From: JBCBKP01 sp038521625
GTDB lineage: Bacteria > Planctomycetota > Phycisphaerae > Phycisphaerales > UBA1924
Assembly: GCA_038521625.1 (NCBI GenBank)
Contig: JBCBKP010000006.1
Span: 45,233-109,232 of the forward strand
Length of the DNA: 64,000 nt
Reading direction: 5' to 3'
In this document: piece after piece, positions 26,159 through 34,730 of the stretch
Position numbering within the stretch: the first letter of the stretch is position 1
Layout: each line of letters opens with the position of its first letter
The notes under the pieces: model-generated
What the model saw: the letters and a program-made list of their open reading frames with translations, nothing else
What the model was told of the DNA's origin: nothing
Database searches by the model: none
Position numbers and translations under genes: made by a program

Positions 26159-27076
26159 TCAGGCGGCGCGACGCACGCGACGGGTGCCGCGGCTCGAGAC
26201 GCCCTTCGGGCCGATCTTGGCGATCGGGTTCCGGGCCGCCGTCTTGCGGACCGGGCTCTTGCGCGCGGTCGTCGGGCGGCGCTTCGCCGTCGAAGCGGTG
26301 CGGCGCTTCGCGGTCGAGGTCGCCGTGCGGCGCTTCGTCGTCGTGGCGGTGCGGCGCTTCGCGGTCGTGCTGGCCGGCTTGCGGGCCGTGCTCTTGCGCG
26401 CGGTCGTGGTGCGGCGCTTGGCCGTCGAAGCCGTGCGACGCTTCGCGGTCGAGGTCGCCGTGCGGCGCTTGGCCGTCGAGGCGGTCCGGCGCTTCGCGGT
26501 GGTGCTGGCCGGCTTGCGGGCCGTGCTCTTGCGGGCGGTCGTGGTGCCGCGCTTGGCCGTCGAAGCCGTGCGACGCTTGGCGGTCGAGGTCGCGGTGCGG
26601 CGCTTGGCGGTCGAGGTCGTCGTCCGACGCTTCGCGGTGCCCGAGGCGGTCGTCTTGCGGGCCGTCGTCCGGGCCGTCGTCCGGGCCGCGGTCTTGCGGG
26701 CGCCGGTCTTGCGGGTCGGGCTCTTACGGGCGGTCGTGGTGGTCGAGCGACGCTTCGAGGCGGCGGTCGTCCGACGCTTCGCGACGGTCGAGCGGCTGGC
26801 GCTCTTCCGCGCGGTCGTGCGGGACCCGCTCCGGGCCGAGGTCGAGCTCGAGGTGCTCCGCTTGGCGGCCGGCTTCCGGGCGGTCGTCCGGGCGGCGCTC
26901 TTGCGGGCGGTGGTCTTGGTCGTGGTCCGGCGGGTGGTGCTCTTGCGGGCGTTGCTGCGGGCCGCCGGCTTGCGGCCGCTCGGGCTCTTGCGAGTCCGGC
27001 TCGAGGCCGCCGAGGTGCGCGTTCGCGTCGTCGTGCTGCGGCGTCGAGCCGTCGTCGTGGATTTGCGGGCAGGCAT
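26159..27076 (-). CDS. Histone H1-like Lys/Arg/Thr/Ala-rich DNA-binding protein
   Basis: A 305-residue, extremely basic low-complexity protein built from AKRRTA, TTARKS and ARKPAS motifs, almost without hydrophobic or acidic residues until the C-terminal KIGPKGVSSRGTRRVRRAA. It resembles the C-terminal tails of eukaryotic H1 and bacterial H1-like proteins (Hc1/AlgP type), which compact DNA in the nucleoid. Part of it is a tandem repeat of 45 residues (135 bp; for instance the copies beginning near 26381 and 26516). AAGGGA lies upstream of ATG 27076, which is chosen over a longer open frame through the upstream region. A canonical terminator follows it. Confidence 0.82.
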   Translation of the reverse strand: MPARKSTTTARRRSTTTRTRTSAASSRTRKSPSGRKPAARSNARKSTTRRTTTKTTARKSAARTTARKPAAKRSTSSSTSARSGSRTTARKSASRSTVAKRRTTAASKRRSTTTTARKSPTRKTGARKTAARTTARTTARKTTASGTAKRRTTTSTAKRRTATSTAKRRTASTAKRGTTTARKSTARKPASTTAKRRTASTAKRRTATSTAKRRTASTAKRRTTTARKSTARKPASTTAKRRTATTTKRRTATSTAKRRTASTAKRRPTTARKSPVRKTAARNPIAKIGPKGVSSRGTRRVRRAA

Positions 27077-27311
27077 GGTCGATCCCTTCGAAATCGCGAT
27101 TCCGTGACACTCCGCGGGTGACATGTGCGGGCCGGGGCCGGGTCTGTCACGCCCAGAGCCGGGGCCCTCCGCGGTTCTCGGCCCGTCCATCGGCCTGCCG
27201 AACACCCGAGATGAGAAAACGTCCCGCTGCGCACGCATAAGGAAGGACCGGCGCGCAACGATCCTCCGATCTTCAACCCAACGCCGGAGCACGGCGCGAG
27301 GAGCGGGCAGG

Positions 27312-28697
27312 ATGAGCACCACCGAGCAGCAGAACTGGGCGCCCGACTCCTGGCGGGCCAGGATCGAGGCGCAGCAGATCCGGTACCCCGACGCCGAGGC
27401 CGTCGAGCGGGCCCGCCGGAAGCTCGCCAGCCTCCCGCCGCTCGTCACCAGCTACGAGATCGAGCGCCTCAAGGACGAGATCGCCCAGGCCCAGCGGGGC
27501 GATCGGCTGATCCTCCAGGGCGGCGACTGCGCCGAGACACTCGACGACTGCCGGCCCGAGCAGATCGCCGGCAAGCTCAAGATCCTCCTCCAGATGAGCC
27601 TGATCCTCGTCCACGGGCTCAAGAAGCCGGTCACCCGCGTCGGCCGCATCGCCGGCCAGTACGCCAAGCCCCGCTCCAGCCCGACCGAGCGCGGCAGGGT
27701 CGAGACCCCCGACGGGCCGGCCGAGCTGGAGCTCGCCAGCTACTTCGGCGACCTTGTCAACGCCGCCCCGTTCACGCCCGAGGACCGCGAGCCCAACCCC
27801 CACCTCATGGTGCGGGGCTACCAGCACGCCGCGATGACCCTCAACTTCATCCGCTCGCTCCTCGACGGCGGCTTCGCCGACATCCACCACCCCGAGCACT
27901 GGGATCTCGCCTTCATGGGCAGCGCCCGCCTCAGCCCCGAGCGCCGCGCCCAGTACGAGGCCATGAAGAACACCCTCGCCGACGGCCTCAAGTTCATGGA
28001 GGCCCTCGGAGAGCAGAAGATCGACGAGCTCACCCGTGTCGAGTTCTTCACCAGCCACGAGGGGCTCAACCTCATCTATGAGTCCGCCCAGACCCGCCAG
28101 GTCCCCCGGCGCGAGGGCTGGTACGACCTGACCACACACCTCCCCTGGATCGGTGAGCGCACCCGCCAGCTCGACGGCGCCCACGTCGAATTCTTCCGCG
28201 GCATCGAGAACCCCGTCGGCGTCAAGATCGGGCCCAAGGCCGACCCCGCCGCGGTGATCGAGCTCTGCCGGACGCTCAACCCCAAGGCCGAGCCCGGCAA
28301 GCTCGTCCTCATCGCCCGGATGGGCGCGGCGAACGTCGCAGAGGCACTCCCCGGGATCGTCGAGGGTGTCGCGGCCTCCGGGCACCCGGTGCTCTGGATG
28401 TCCGACCCGATGCACGGCAACGGCATCAAGACCGACCACGGCATCAAGACCCGCAGCTTCGACGACATCCTCAGCGAGCTCGAGCAGTCCGTCGACGTGC
28501 ACCGCCGCATCGGCACGCACCTCGGCGGGGTGCACTTCGAGTTAACCGGCGAGGACGTCACCGAGTGCATCGGCGGCGCCTCCGGCGTGAGCGAGCACAC
28601 GCTCGGCGAGAACTACGTCAGCCTCTGCGACCCGCGTCTCAATTACTCGCAGAGCCTCGAGTTAGCGTTCCTGCTCTCGAGCCGCCTCGGCGCCTGA
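27312..28697 (+). CDS. Class II 3-deoxy-7-phosphoheptulonate (DAHP) synthase
   Basis: A 461-residue plant/Mycobacterium-type (class II) DAHP synthase, first enzyme of the shikimate pathway, condensing phosphoenolpyruvate with erythrose 4-phosphate. Family blocks are clear: QGGDCAE with the metal-binding Cys (about 73-79), RVGRIAGQYAKPRS, NPHLMVRGYQHAA, ADIHHPEHWDL, TSHEGLNL, GVKIGPKADP, LIARMGA, WMSDPMHGN and GGVHFELTGEDVTEC. Length is normal for the class. GAGGAG lies nine bases before ATG 27312. It stands alone, not next to other aro genes. A GC hairpin without a T run (28712-28733) follows the stop. Confidence 0.95.
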   Translation: MSTTEQQNWAPDSWRARIEAQQIRYPDAEAVERARRKLASLPPLVTSYEIERLKDEIAQAQRGDRLILQGGDCAETLDDCRPEQIAGKLKILLQMSLILVHGLKKPVTRVGRIAGQYAKPRSSPTERGRVETPDGPAELELASYFGDLVNAAPFTPEDREPNPHLMVRGYQHAAMTLNFIRSLLDGGFADIHHPEHWDLAFMGSARLSPERRAQYEAMKNTLADGLKFMEALGEQKIDELTRVEFFTSHEGLNLIYESAQTRQVPRREGWYDLTTHLPWIGERTRQLDGAHVEFFRGIENPVGVKIGPKADPAAVIELCRTLNPKAEPGKLVLIARMGAANVAEALPGIVEGVAASGHPVLWMSDPMHGNGIKTDHGIKTRSFDDILSELEQSVDVHRRIGTHLGGVHFELTGEDVTECIGGASGVSEHTLGENYVSLCDPRLNYSQSLELAFLLSSRLGA

Positions 28698-29113
28698 CCG
28701 CTCCGGACGCTCGCGTCGCCAATCCGCGACGCGCTCCAAAACTCGACATCACTCGCAATAAGCCTCCGGCTTCGGTGCATCTGCGTCTCGCATAAACGCG
28801 TTCGTTGATGGGGTTTACGTCAAGTCAACCTCGTGCGCGTGATCCGCTCGCCGGATCGCGACGTTCTCGACCGAGCGAGCAGCGTGGGTCCGGGGTTCGC
28901 GGTCGGCGACCGTGTTATCTAATATGTATTAATATAGACCGATTTTGGTCAACTAATTCTTTTCTCTAGATTTGGCCGCGCGACGCAACGGGCCGGACCT
29001 CGGGGCAGGAGCAGAGAGCCGCGGCCCGTCGAAGCGGGCGTGCGGGGACCGGGAGCGCGGGGGTCGCGCCACCCGATCGGTCACAGAGACAGAGAGATAC
29101 CGGAGACACGAGC
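28698..29113. other. Intergenic region with AT-rich island
   Basis: This 416-base gap holds an 8-bp perfect stem CGCGTCGC/GCGACGCG (28712-28719 with 28726-28733) just after the DAHP synthase, not followed by a T run. Bases 28911-28975 are strikingly AT-rich for this genome (GTTATCTAATATGTATTAAT and following) and are the most likely promoter or leader region of the large repetitive exported protein that starts at 29114. I see no RNA gene. Confidence 0.5.
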
Positions 29114-31897
29114 ATGCGTCAGGCACACGACAGAAAGAGCGTTCTTCTCGGGTTGGTCGCGGCGGCGGGCGCCGCGACCGGTCAGACCATCGACGTCACG
29201 TCCGACCCGATGACCTGGCAGACCAGCACCGACGCCAACGCGATCGATATCCCGGCGGGCGCCGACGGGGTCGTCATCAACAACCAGCTCGGCGGCGTCA
29301 TCCGCTCGGACAACCTCAGCGCGATCGAGACCCGCGCGTCGACGACCGTGAACAACCTGGGACAGATCTTCGGCGGCTTCAACGGCGTCAACTTCGTCAA
29401 CGGGTTCGGCTCGGGCTTCCTCAACAACGGCGTCACCGGCGTGATCTCGAGCGACAGCCGCGCCGTCAACATCGGCGGCTCGGTCCAGATCGTCAACGAG
29501 GGCACGCTGATCGGCACCGGCGACCAGCGCAACGGCACCGTCTACTCCGACTCGGTCGCGAACAACTTCAGCGTCAACAACTCCGGCCTCATCGACGCCG
29601 GCGCCAGCAACCAGGGCTCCGGGCTCGCGCTCGAGATCGCCCAGACCACCGCCAATATCGTCAACAGCGGCACGATCCAGGGGCGGACCAACACGCCCGG
29701 CGTCTCCCCCGCCTCGGGCCTGTCGGGCGACGGCCTCCGCCTCGCCAACTTCACGCCCCTCGGCCCCTCGGAGCTCCGCTTCTTCGACGGCACGATCACC
29801 AACACCGCGACCGGCCTCATCGCGAGCGAGAGCGGCAGCGGCACGATCGCGGGCTTCCGCGTGGGAGACGGTGTCGGGTTCCAGGGCACGTTCGACAACG
29901 ACGGCACCATCGTCGGCCCGCAGAACGGCGCCTACTTCGGAAACGCCGACCACACCGGCGGTTCTTTCGACAACTCCGGGCTGATCAGCTCCGACAGCCG
30001 CGCGTTCAACCTCGACGGCGACGGCCTGACCGTGAACAACTCGGGCCAGATCCTCGGCACGGGCAACCAGCGCAACGGCACCTTCTACGCCGACGGCACC
30101 GCCGACGGCTACGCCGTCAACAACCTCTCGGGCGGTGTCATCGACGCCGGCGCCGGCAACGAGGGCTCGGGCTTCGGCGCCGAGATCGGCAGCGCCACGG
30201 ACGGGGCGAACACGTTCAGCCTCGTCAACGACGGCACGATCCAGGGCCGCGGCAACGCCTCGGCGGCCAGCAACGCCGCCGGCGACGGCGTCCGCATCGG
30301 CAACGTCGGCAACATCGGCGTCGCCGAGCTCTCGCTGACCAACACCGGTCTGATCGCCTCCGAGGGCGCCAACGGGACCGTCGCCGGTGTCCGATTCGTC
30401 AACGGGATCTCGTTCTCGGGCGAGCTGAACAACTCCGGCACCATCACCGGCGTCCAGAACGGCGTCTACTTCGGCAACCCGGTCGGCGGCCAGGGCGCTG
30501 ATCATTCAAACGGCGTGGTTAATAACACCGGCCTGATCAGCTCCGACAGCCGCGCGTTCAACCTCGACGGCATCGGCCTGACCGTGAACAACTCGGGCCA
30601 GATCCTCGGCACCGGCAACCAGCGCAACGGCACCTTCTACGCCGACGGGACCGCCGACGGGTACGCGGTGAATAACCTGGCCGGCGGCGTCATCGACGCC
30701 GGCGCCGGCAACGAGGGCTCGGGCTTCGGCGCCGAGATCGGCAGCGCCACGGACGGGGCCAACACCTTCAGCCTCGTCAACGACGGCACGATCCAGGGCC
30801 GCGGCAACGCCTCGGCGGCCACCAACGCCGCCGGCGACGGCGTCCGCATCGGCAACGTCGGCAACATCGGCGTCGCCGAGCTCTCGCTGACCAACACCGG
30901 CCTGATCGCCTCCGAGGGCGCCAACGGGACCGTGGCGGGTGTCCGCTTCGTCAACGGGATCTCGTTCTCGGGCGAGCTCAACAACTCCGGCACCATCACC
31001 GGCGTCCAGAACGGCGTCTACTTCGGCAACGCGGTGAACGGCGAGGGCGCCGACCACTCGAACGGCGTTGTGAACAACTCCGGCCTGATCAGCTCCGACA
31101 GCCGCGCGTTCAACCTCGACGGCGACGGCCTGACCGTCAACAACAACGGCGAGATCCTCGCGAGCGGGCGCCAGCGAAACGGCACCTTCTACGTTGACGG
31201 CACCGCCGACAACTTCTCGCTCAACAACCTCGAGTCCGGCTCGATCGACGCCCGCGGCGGCGCGGGCTCGGGCGTCTCGATCCAGGTCGGCTCGAGCTCG
31301 ACCGACGTCCAGAACGGCTCGGTCGTCAACGCCGGCTTCATCGCCGGCAGCGGCGACCTCCCGGTCGACGCGGGCGTGCGGCTGTTCACCAACGACTCCG
31401 GCGCGACATTCGCCGGCGACATCGTGAACCTCGAGGGCGGCACGATCACCGCCGGCGTCGCGCCCGCCGTGCTCGTGCAGGATGGCGTCAACTTCGACGG
31501 CACGCTCATCAACGGCGGGCTGATCGACGGCGGTGTCTCGCTGGCGTCGGGCGACGCCGAGCTGCTCGTCACGAGCGTGATCTCGCTCAGCGTCTCGGGC
31601 TCGCCCACCGACGTCTTCGAGACGTTCGACGTGCTCAACGGCAGCATCGCCGCCGACGGCCTGCTCGAGATCGTCTTCGAGGACCTCTCGGCGCTGAACG
31701 CCGGCGACACCTTCGACCTGCTCGACTTCAGCTCGATCTCCGGCGGCTTCGCGGCGATCGACTCCGGCCCGGTCGTGCTCGACGCGAGCCGGCTGCTCAT
31801 CGACGGGAGCGTGACGATCGCCGCGGTTCCGACGCCCGGCGCCGCCGTGATCCTGGGTCTCGCCGGCGTGGCTTCGGCGCGCCGTCGCCGGGCCTGA
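29114..31897 (+). CDS. Large repetitive exported protein with PEP-CTERM-like sorting tail
   Basis: A 927-residue exported protein. The signal peptide (about 1-22, ending AATGQ) is followed by many strands of the form NNSGLI, VNNLGQI, NDGTIQG and SGTITG, an autotransporter/haemagglutinin-like beta-solenoid rich in Asn, Gly, Ser and Thr. Three repeat units begin at bases 29981, 30533 and 31085 with a spacing of exactly 552 bp (184 residues); the first two are nearly identical and the third diverges after about 60 residues. The C-terminus VPTPGAAVILGLAGVASARRRRA is a PEP-CTERM-like signal (short motif, hydrophobic helix, Arg cluster) for exosortase-type anchoring. GGAGA precedes the ATG. Probably a surface or matrix protein. 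Confidence 0.85.
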   Translation: MRQAHDRKSVLLGLVAAAGAATGQTIDVTSDPMTWQTSTDANAIDIPAGADGVVINNQLGGVIRSDNLSAIETRASTTVNNLGQIFGGFNGVNFVNGFGSGFLNNGVTGVISSDSRAVNIGGSVQIVNEGTLIGTGDQRNGTVYSDSVANNFSVNNSGLIDAGASNQGSGLALEIAQTTANIVNSGTIQGRTNTPGVSPASGLSGDGLRLANFTPLGPSELRFFDGTITNTATGLIASESGSGTIAGFRVGDGVGFQGTFDNDGTIVGPQNGAYFGNADHTGGSFDNSGLISSDSRAFNLDGDGLTVNNSGQILGTGNQRNGTFYADGTADGYAVNNLSGGVIDAGAGNEGSGFGAEIGSATDGANTFSLVNDGTIQGRGNASAASNAAGDGVRIGNVGNIGVAELSLTNTGLIASEGANGTVAGVRFVNGISFSGELNNSGTITGVQNGVYFGNPVGGQGADHSNGVVNNTGLISSDSRAFNLDGIGLTVNNSGQILGTGNQRNGTFYADGTADGYAVNNLAGGVIDAGAGNEGSGFGAEIGSATDGANTFSLVNDGTIQGRGNASAATNAAGDGVRIGNVGNIGVAELSLTNTGLIASEGANGTVAGVRFVNGISFSGELNNSGTITGVQNGVYFGNAVNGEGADHSNGVVNNSGLISSDSRAFNLDGDGLTVNNNGEILASGRQRNGTFYVDGTADNFSLNNLESGSIDARGGAGSGVSIQVGSSSTDVQNGSVVNAGFIAGSGDLPVDAGVRLFTNDSGATFAGDIVNLEGGTITAGVAPAVLVQDGVNFDGTLINGGLIDGGVSLASGDAELLVTSVISLSVSGSPTDVFETFDVLNGSIAADGLLEIVFEDLSALNAGDTFDLLDFSSISGGFAAIDSGPVVLDASRLLIDGSVTIAAVPTPGAAVILGLAGVASARRRRA
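29981..31180 (+). repeat. 552-bp tandem repeat inside the exported protein gene
   Basis: The sequence CTGATCAGCTCCGACAGCCG occurs at 29981, 30533 and 31085. Copies one and two match over the whole 552-bp unit with scattered mainly synonymous changes; copy three follows for roughly 100-180 bases. Such near-identical units point to recent unequal recombination or gene conversion. Confidence 0.85.
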
Positions 31898-31958
31898 TCG
31901 GCGTCCGGCCGCACGCCGCTTCTGATCCCCCTTAGGCGTCTTCTTGGCGCCGATCCCA

Positions 31959-31993
31959 CCCCTCCCGCATGGTCGCGTGCGGGAGGGGTTTTT
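31959..31993 (+). terminator. Intrinsic terminator of the large exported protein gene
   Basis: Perfect 11-bp stem CCCCTCCCGCA/TGCGGGAGGGG (31959-31969 with 31978-31988), eight-base loop, followed by TTTTT. It also separates the convergent beta-helix gene whose stop is at 32014. Confidence 0.92.
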
Positions 31994-32013
31994 CGTTCCA
32001 GCGCGCCGATGAT

Positions 32014-33078
32014 CTACTGCGAGATGTTCGCGATCGCGCTCGTCGAGGCCGTGACACTGCCCCCAGTCACGACCGGAGCTACGTTCCCGGCGATGACGCT
32101 GAAATTGATCACGGCCAGGGTGTTGTTGAGCACGTTGTCGGTCGCGCGGCAGCCCCGGAGAAAGTTGCCGGTCGAGTTCACGTCGAAGCCGTTGTCGTTC
32201 TCCGTCGCGACGCAGTCGATGAGCGTGTGGCGGCCCCGGTTCTCGCCGGAGTTCGTGTTCACGAGGAAGCCGGCCACGGTCGTGCCGAAGTCGGCACGAT
32301 TCTGGTACGCGCTGCAGGCGATGAGGACGCAGTCGTCGACCGTGAGCCGGAACCCCGCCGTGCCGTTGGACTGCGCGTAGCAGTTCGTCAGCCGGTTCGC
32401 GCGGCCGGCGGAGAATCCGTCCCCGCCGCTCAGGACGCTGTGGCAGCGGTCGAGCCGGTTGATGAAGTTGACGTTGAAGCCGTCGTCGGAGTTGGAACGG
32501 GCGATGCAGTCGACGAGGATGCAGTCACGGTTCACGTTGAATCCGAAGCGGTCGTTGTCCTCCGCGATGCAGCGCGTCATGACGAAACCGCTGTTGACGC
32601 CGATCCCGTCCTCACCGTTGTTCGATGAGGTGATGTCGGTCAGCGTGCCGACCGAAGCCCGGCTGCGCCCGTCGAGCCCGGTCTCGGCGAATCCGGCGAT
32701 GTGGCCGTTCCGGACGTGCAGACCCTCGAGGAGTCCGAACTCGGGATCGGCGATGTCGATGCCGTTCGGCGAGGTCGGCGTTCCGAGGATCGAGTAGCCC
32801 ATCATGTCGAGCGTGACGTTGTCGGACTCGATCCGGACGCCGCTGCGCCCGGCGTCCGCCTGGAGGACGCCGGTCAGGTAATACGAGCCCGGGCGGGTGA
32901 TCACGAAAACCGCCGCCGAGTCGCCCGCCGTCGTCTCCTGATTCAGCGGGATCCGGGGCTCGATCTGGTCGGTCGTCTTGCCGGTCGGGGCGACCGGGCC
33001 CGCGGGCGGGTTGATCGGGCCGGCGGTGGCGAGGGTCGCGGCGACCGCGGTCGCGATGAGCGGAGCGCTGAGCGTCAT
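32014..33078 (-). CDS. Secreted right-handed beta-helix protein, divergent paralogue 4
   Basis: A 354-residue exported protein with signal peptide (about 1-19, ending ATAG) and a diverged version of the family signature: INPPAGPVAPTGKTTDQIEP, NQETTAGD, TRPGSYYL and DNVTLDMMGYSI. The body is a regular parallel beta-helix with repeated units such as CIAEDNDRFGFNVNRDC, CIARSNSDDGFNV and CYAQSNGTAGFRL, each about 22-24 residues with one Cys and an Asn ladder, typical of NosD/pectate-lyase-like proteins. It lacks obvious catalytic Asp/Arg clusters. GGAGAG lies upstream of ATG 33078. It probably lies outside the cytoplasmic membrane. Confidence 0.85.
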   Translation of the reverse strand: MTLSAPLIATAVAATLATAGPINPPAGPVAPTGKTTDQIEPRIPLNQETTAGDSAAVFVITRPGSYYLTGVLQADAGRSGVRIESDNVTLDMMGYSILGTPTSPNGIDIADPEFGLLEGLHVRNGHIAGFAETGLDGRSRASVGTLTDITSSNNGEDGIGVNSGFVMTRCIAEDNDRFGFNVNRDCILVDCIARSNSDDGFNVNFINRLDRCHSVLSGGDGFSAGRANRLTNCYAQSNGTAGFRLTVDDCVLIACSAYQNRADFGTTVAGFLVNTNSGENRGRHTLIDCVATENDNGFDVNSTGNFLRGCRATDNVLNNTLAVINFSVIAGNVAPVVTGGSVTASTSAIANISQ

Positions 33079-33256
33079 GGGGTCTCTCCTTGCGTGGATC
33101 TGAGCGATCTCAGGCTACCGGAAGCTCGATATGCCACCGCCATGAGAGCCCCGGAGAACAGCCGTAAGCCGCTTAACTCGGGCGGACTTCTCGGTTGACT
33201 CCTCGTGCGCGCTGCCCCCTTCGCTGGCCCCTTCGCCGACCACAAACGCCGGCACG

Positions 33257-34654
33257 TCAGCGGACCGCCGCCGCCAGCCGCCGCATGTGATGCGCGTGCA
33301 GCGTGACACTCCACCCGAGCAGCGCGGCCGCCAGCGCGAGGAACACCACCCGCAGGGCCGAGGTCGTCGGCTCGAGCACGAGCATCGTCACGCAGACACC
33401 CGCGGGCAACGCCGTCGAGATCAGGAACAGCCCCGAGGCGATCCACGACCGGTAGCAGCCGACCCACGGGAACTCCGCCCGCTCGGCGATCCCGCGCAGG
33501 CGCCCGACGAACGATTGGTAGTGCACGCAGAAGTACAGGTGGATCGCGAGCATCGCGATCACGCCCCAGACGCTGATCAGGTCCGTGCTGATCGAGACAC
33601 CGAGGATCGTGATCGGCGTGTTGCCCTTGCGGACCTGCTCGGTGAGGTACCGCTCCAGGTCCTGGATGCTCGCCGAGGGCAGCGTGTCGGCGACCTCGAG
33701 CAGCTCCGGGAACAGCTCCCCGGTCGTCCGGGCGCCGACGCTGTGCCGCGCGACCGCCTCCGCCGAGATCCCGAGCTCGCGCATCGCCTCGCCGACGAAC
33801 GCGGGCTCCGCCGTCCGGAACATCACCGGCAGCGCCAGCTCGAAGCCGAACTGCTCGGGCCGGCCCTCATCGGCGGGGATCAGCGCCGAGCCCCGCACTC
33901 GGATCGTGTCGAAGCCGCCCGGGTACGACTCGTACCCGATCGGGTCCTCCTCAAGAACCAGTTGGGTGTGGGCGAACTCCGCGCGGCTCTCCTCGTCCGT
34001 GAGCTCGATCCCCCGCGGGGAGAGCGTCAGGCTCCAATCCTCGGTGTCGAAGCCGAGACGCGCCTCGACGACGTCCGACGCCGGGCGTGTCAACCCGTCC
34101 ATCGTCGAGCCCGGGAAGAGGAAACCGGGGTCGAAGCTCGGATCGAAGCACAGCGTCCCGATCGCGAGCAGCCGGTCGAGCCGGTCACGCCGCTCGCCCA
34201 GCGACCCGAGGCCCCCGACCGGCAGATCGTTGGTGCTCAGATAGAATCGCTCGCCGTCGGCGAGCACCGCCAGAGACCGCTCGAACCACAGCGAGCCCTC
34301 GCGATCGTCGAAGTAATCGTCCGGCCACAGCTCGGTGTAGAGCGAGCTCGTGCGGACCGTGATCTGCTCGGGCGGCAACCGCTCGATCGCGTCGAGGAAT
34401 TCCTCGATCGAAACCCGCATGAACCGCTCGAGATCGCCGCCGCGCCCGTCGACCTGGCGGGCGACCGACGCCGCGATCCGATCCGGCCCGAGCTCGTCGG
34501 TCAGCCGCACGAGATCGCGAAGCTGATCGAGCGCCCGCGCGAACGTCGTCTCGGTGTTGACGAACGCGAGAAGCAGCGTGCCCGAGGCGATGACCAGCGC
34601 GAAGTGCGTGCTGCGCAGATGCCGCAGGAATCCGATCTGTGTCTCGCCCGTCAT
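33257..34654 (-). CDS. Membrane protein of unknown function
   Basis: A 465-residue protein. One N-terminal span (HFALVIASGTLLLAFV, about 17-32), a large soluble extracytoplasmic region to about 350, and three spans near the C-terminus (LISVWGVIAMLAIHLYFCVHY, YRSWIASGLFLISTALPAGV, ALRVVFLALAAALLGWSVTL). The central region carries acidic segments and no motif I recognise; the end is His/Arg-rich (HAHHMRRLAAAVR). It lies upstream of nothing co-directional within reach except rho, 76 bases beyond its start. I cannot assign a function. Confidence 0.7.
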   Translation of the reverse strand: MTGETQIGFLRHLRSTHFALVIASGTLLLAFVNTETTFARALDQLRDLVRLTDELGPDRIAASVARQVDGRGGDLERFMRVSIEEFLDAIERLPPEQITVRTSSLYTELWPDDYFDDREGSLWFERSLAVLADGERFYLSTNDLPVGGLGSLGERRDRLDRLLAIGTLCFDPSFDPGFLFPGSTMDGLTRPASDVVEARLGFDTEDWSLTLSPRGIELTDEESRAEFAHTQLVLEEDPIGYESYPGGFDTIRVRGSALIPADEGRPEQFGFELALPVMFRTAEPAFVGEAMRELGISAEAVARHSVGARTTGELFPELLEVADTLPSASIQDLERYLTEQVRKGNTPITILGVSISTDLISVWGVIAMLAIHLYFCVHYQSFVGRLRGIAERAEFPWVGCYRSWIASGLFLISTALPAGVCVTMLVLEPTTSALRVVFLALAAALLGWSVTLHAHHMRRLAAAVR

Positions 34655-34730
34655 CGCGCCGACGAGGATACCGGCGCACCCAAGAATCAGCGGGCGGGCG
34701 CGAGCGCCCCATCCCCGACGCGCGAGCCGC

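Noticed and set aside
26150..27121. Plus-strand open frames opposite the H1-like gene
   Set aside because: They are repetitive because the gene is repetitive; the minus strand has the ribosome binding site, a sensible composition and a terminator.
29981..31180. CRISPR-like regular repeats
   Set aside because: The period is 552 bp, inside an open frame, with coding-type variation; no 25-40 base direct repeats with unique spacers are present anywhere in the window.
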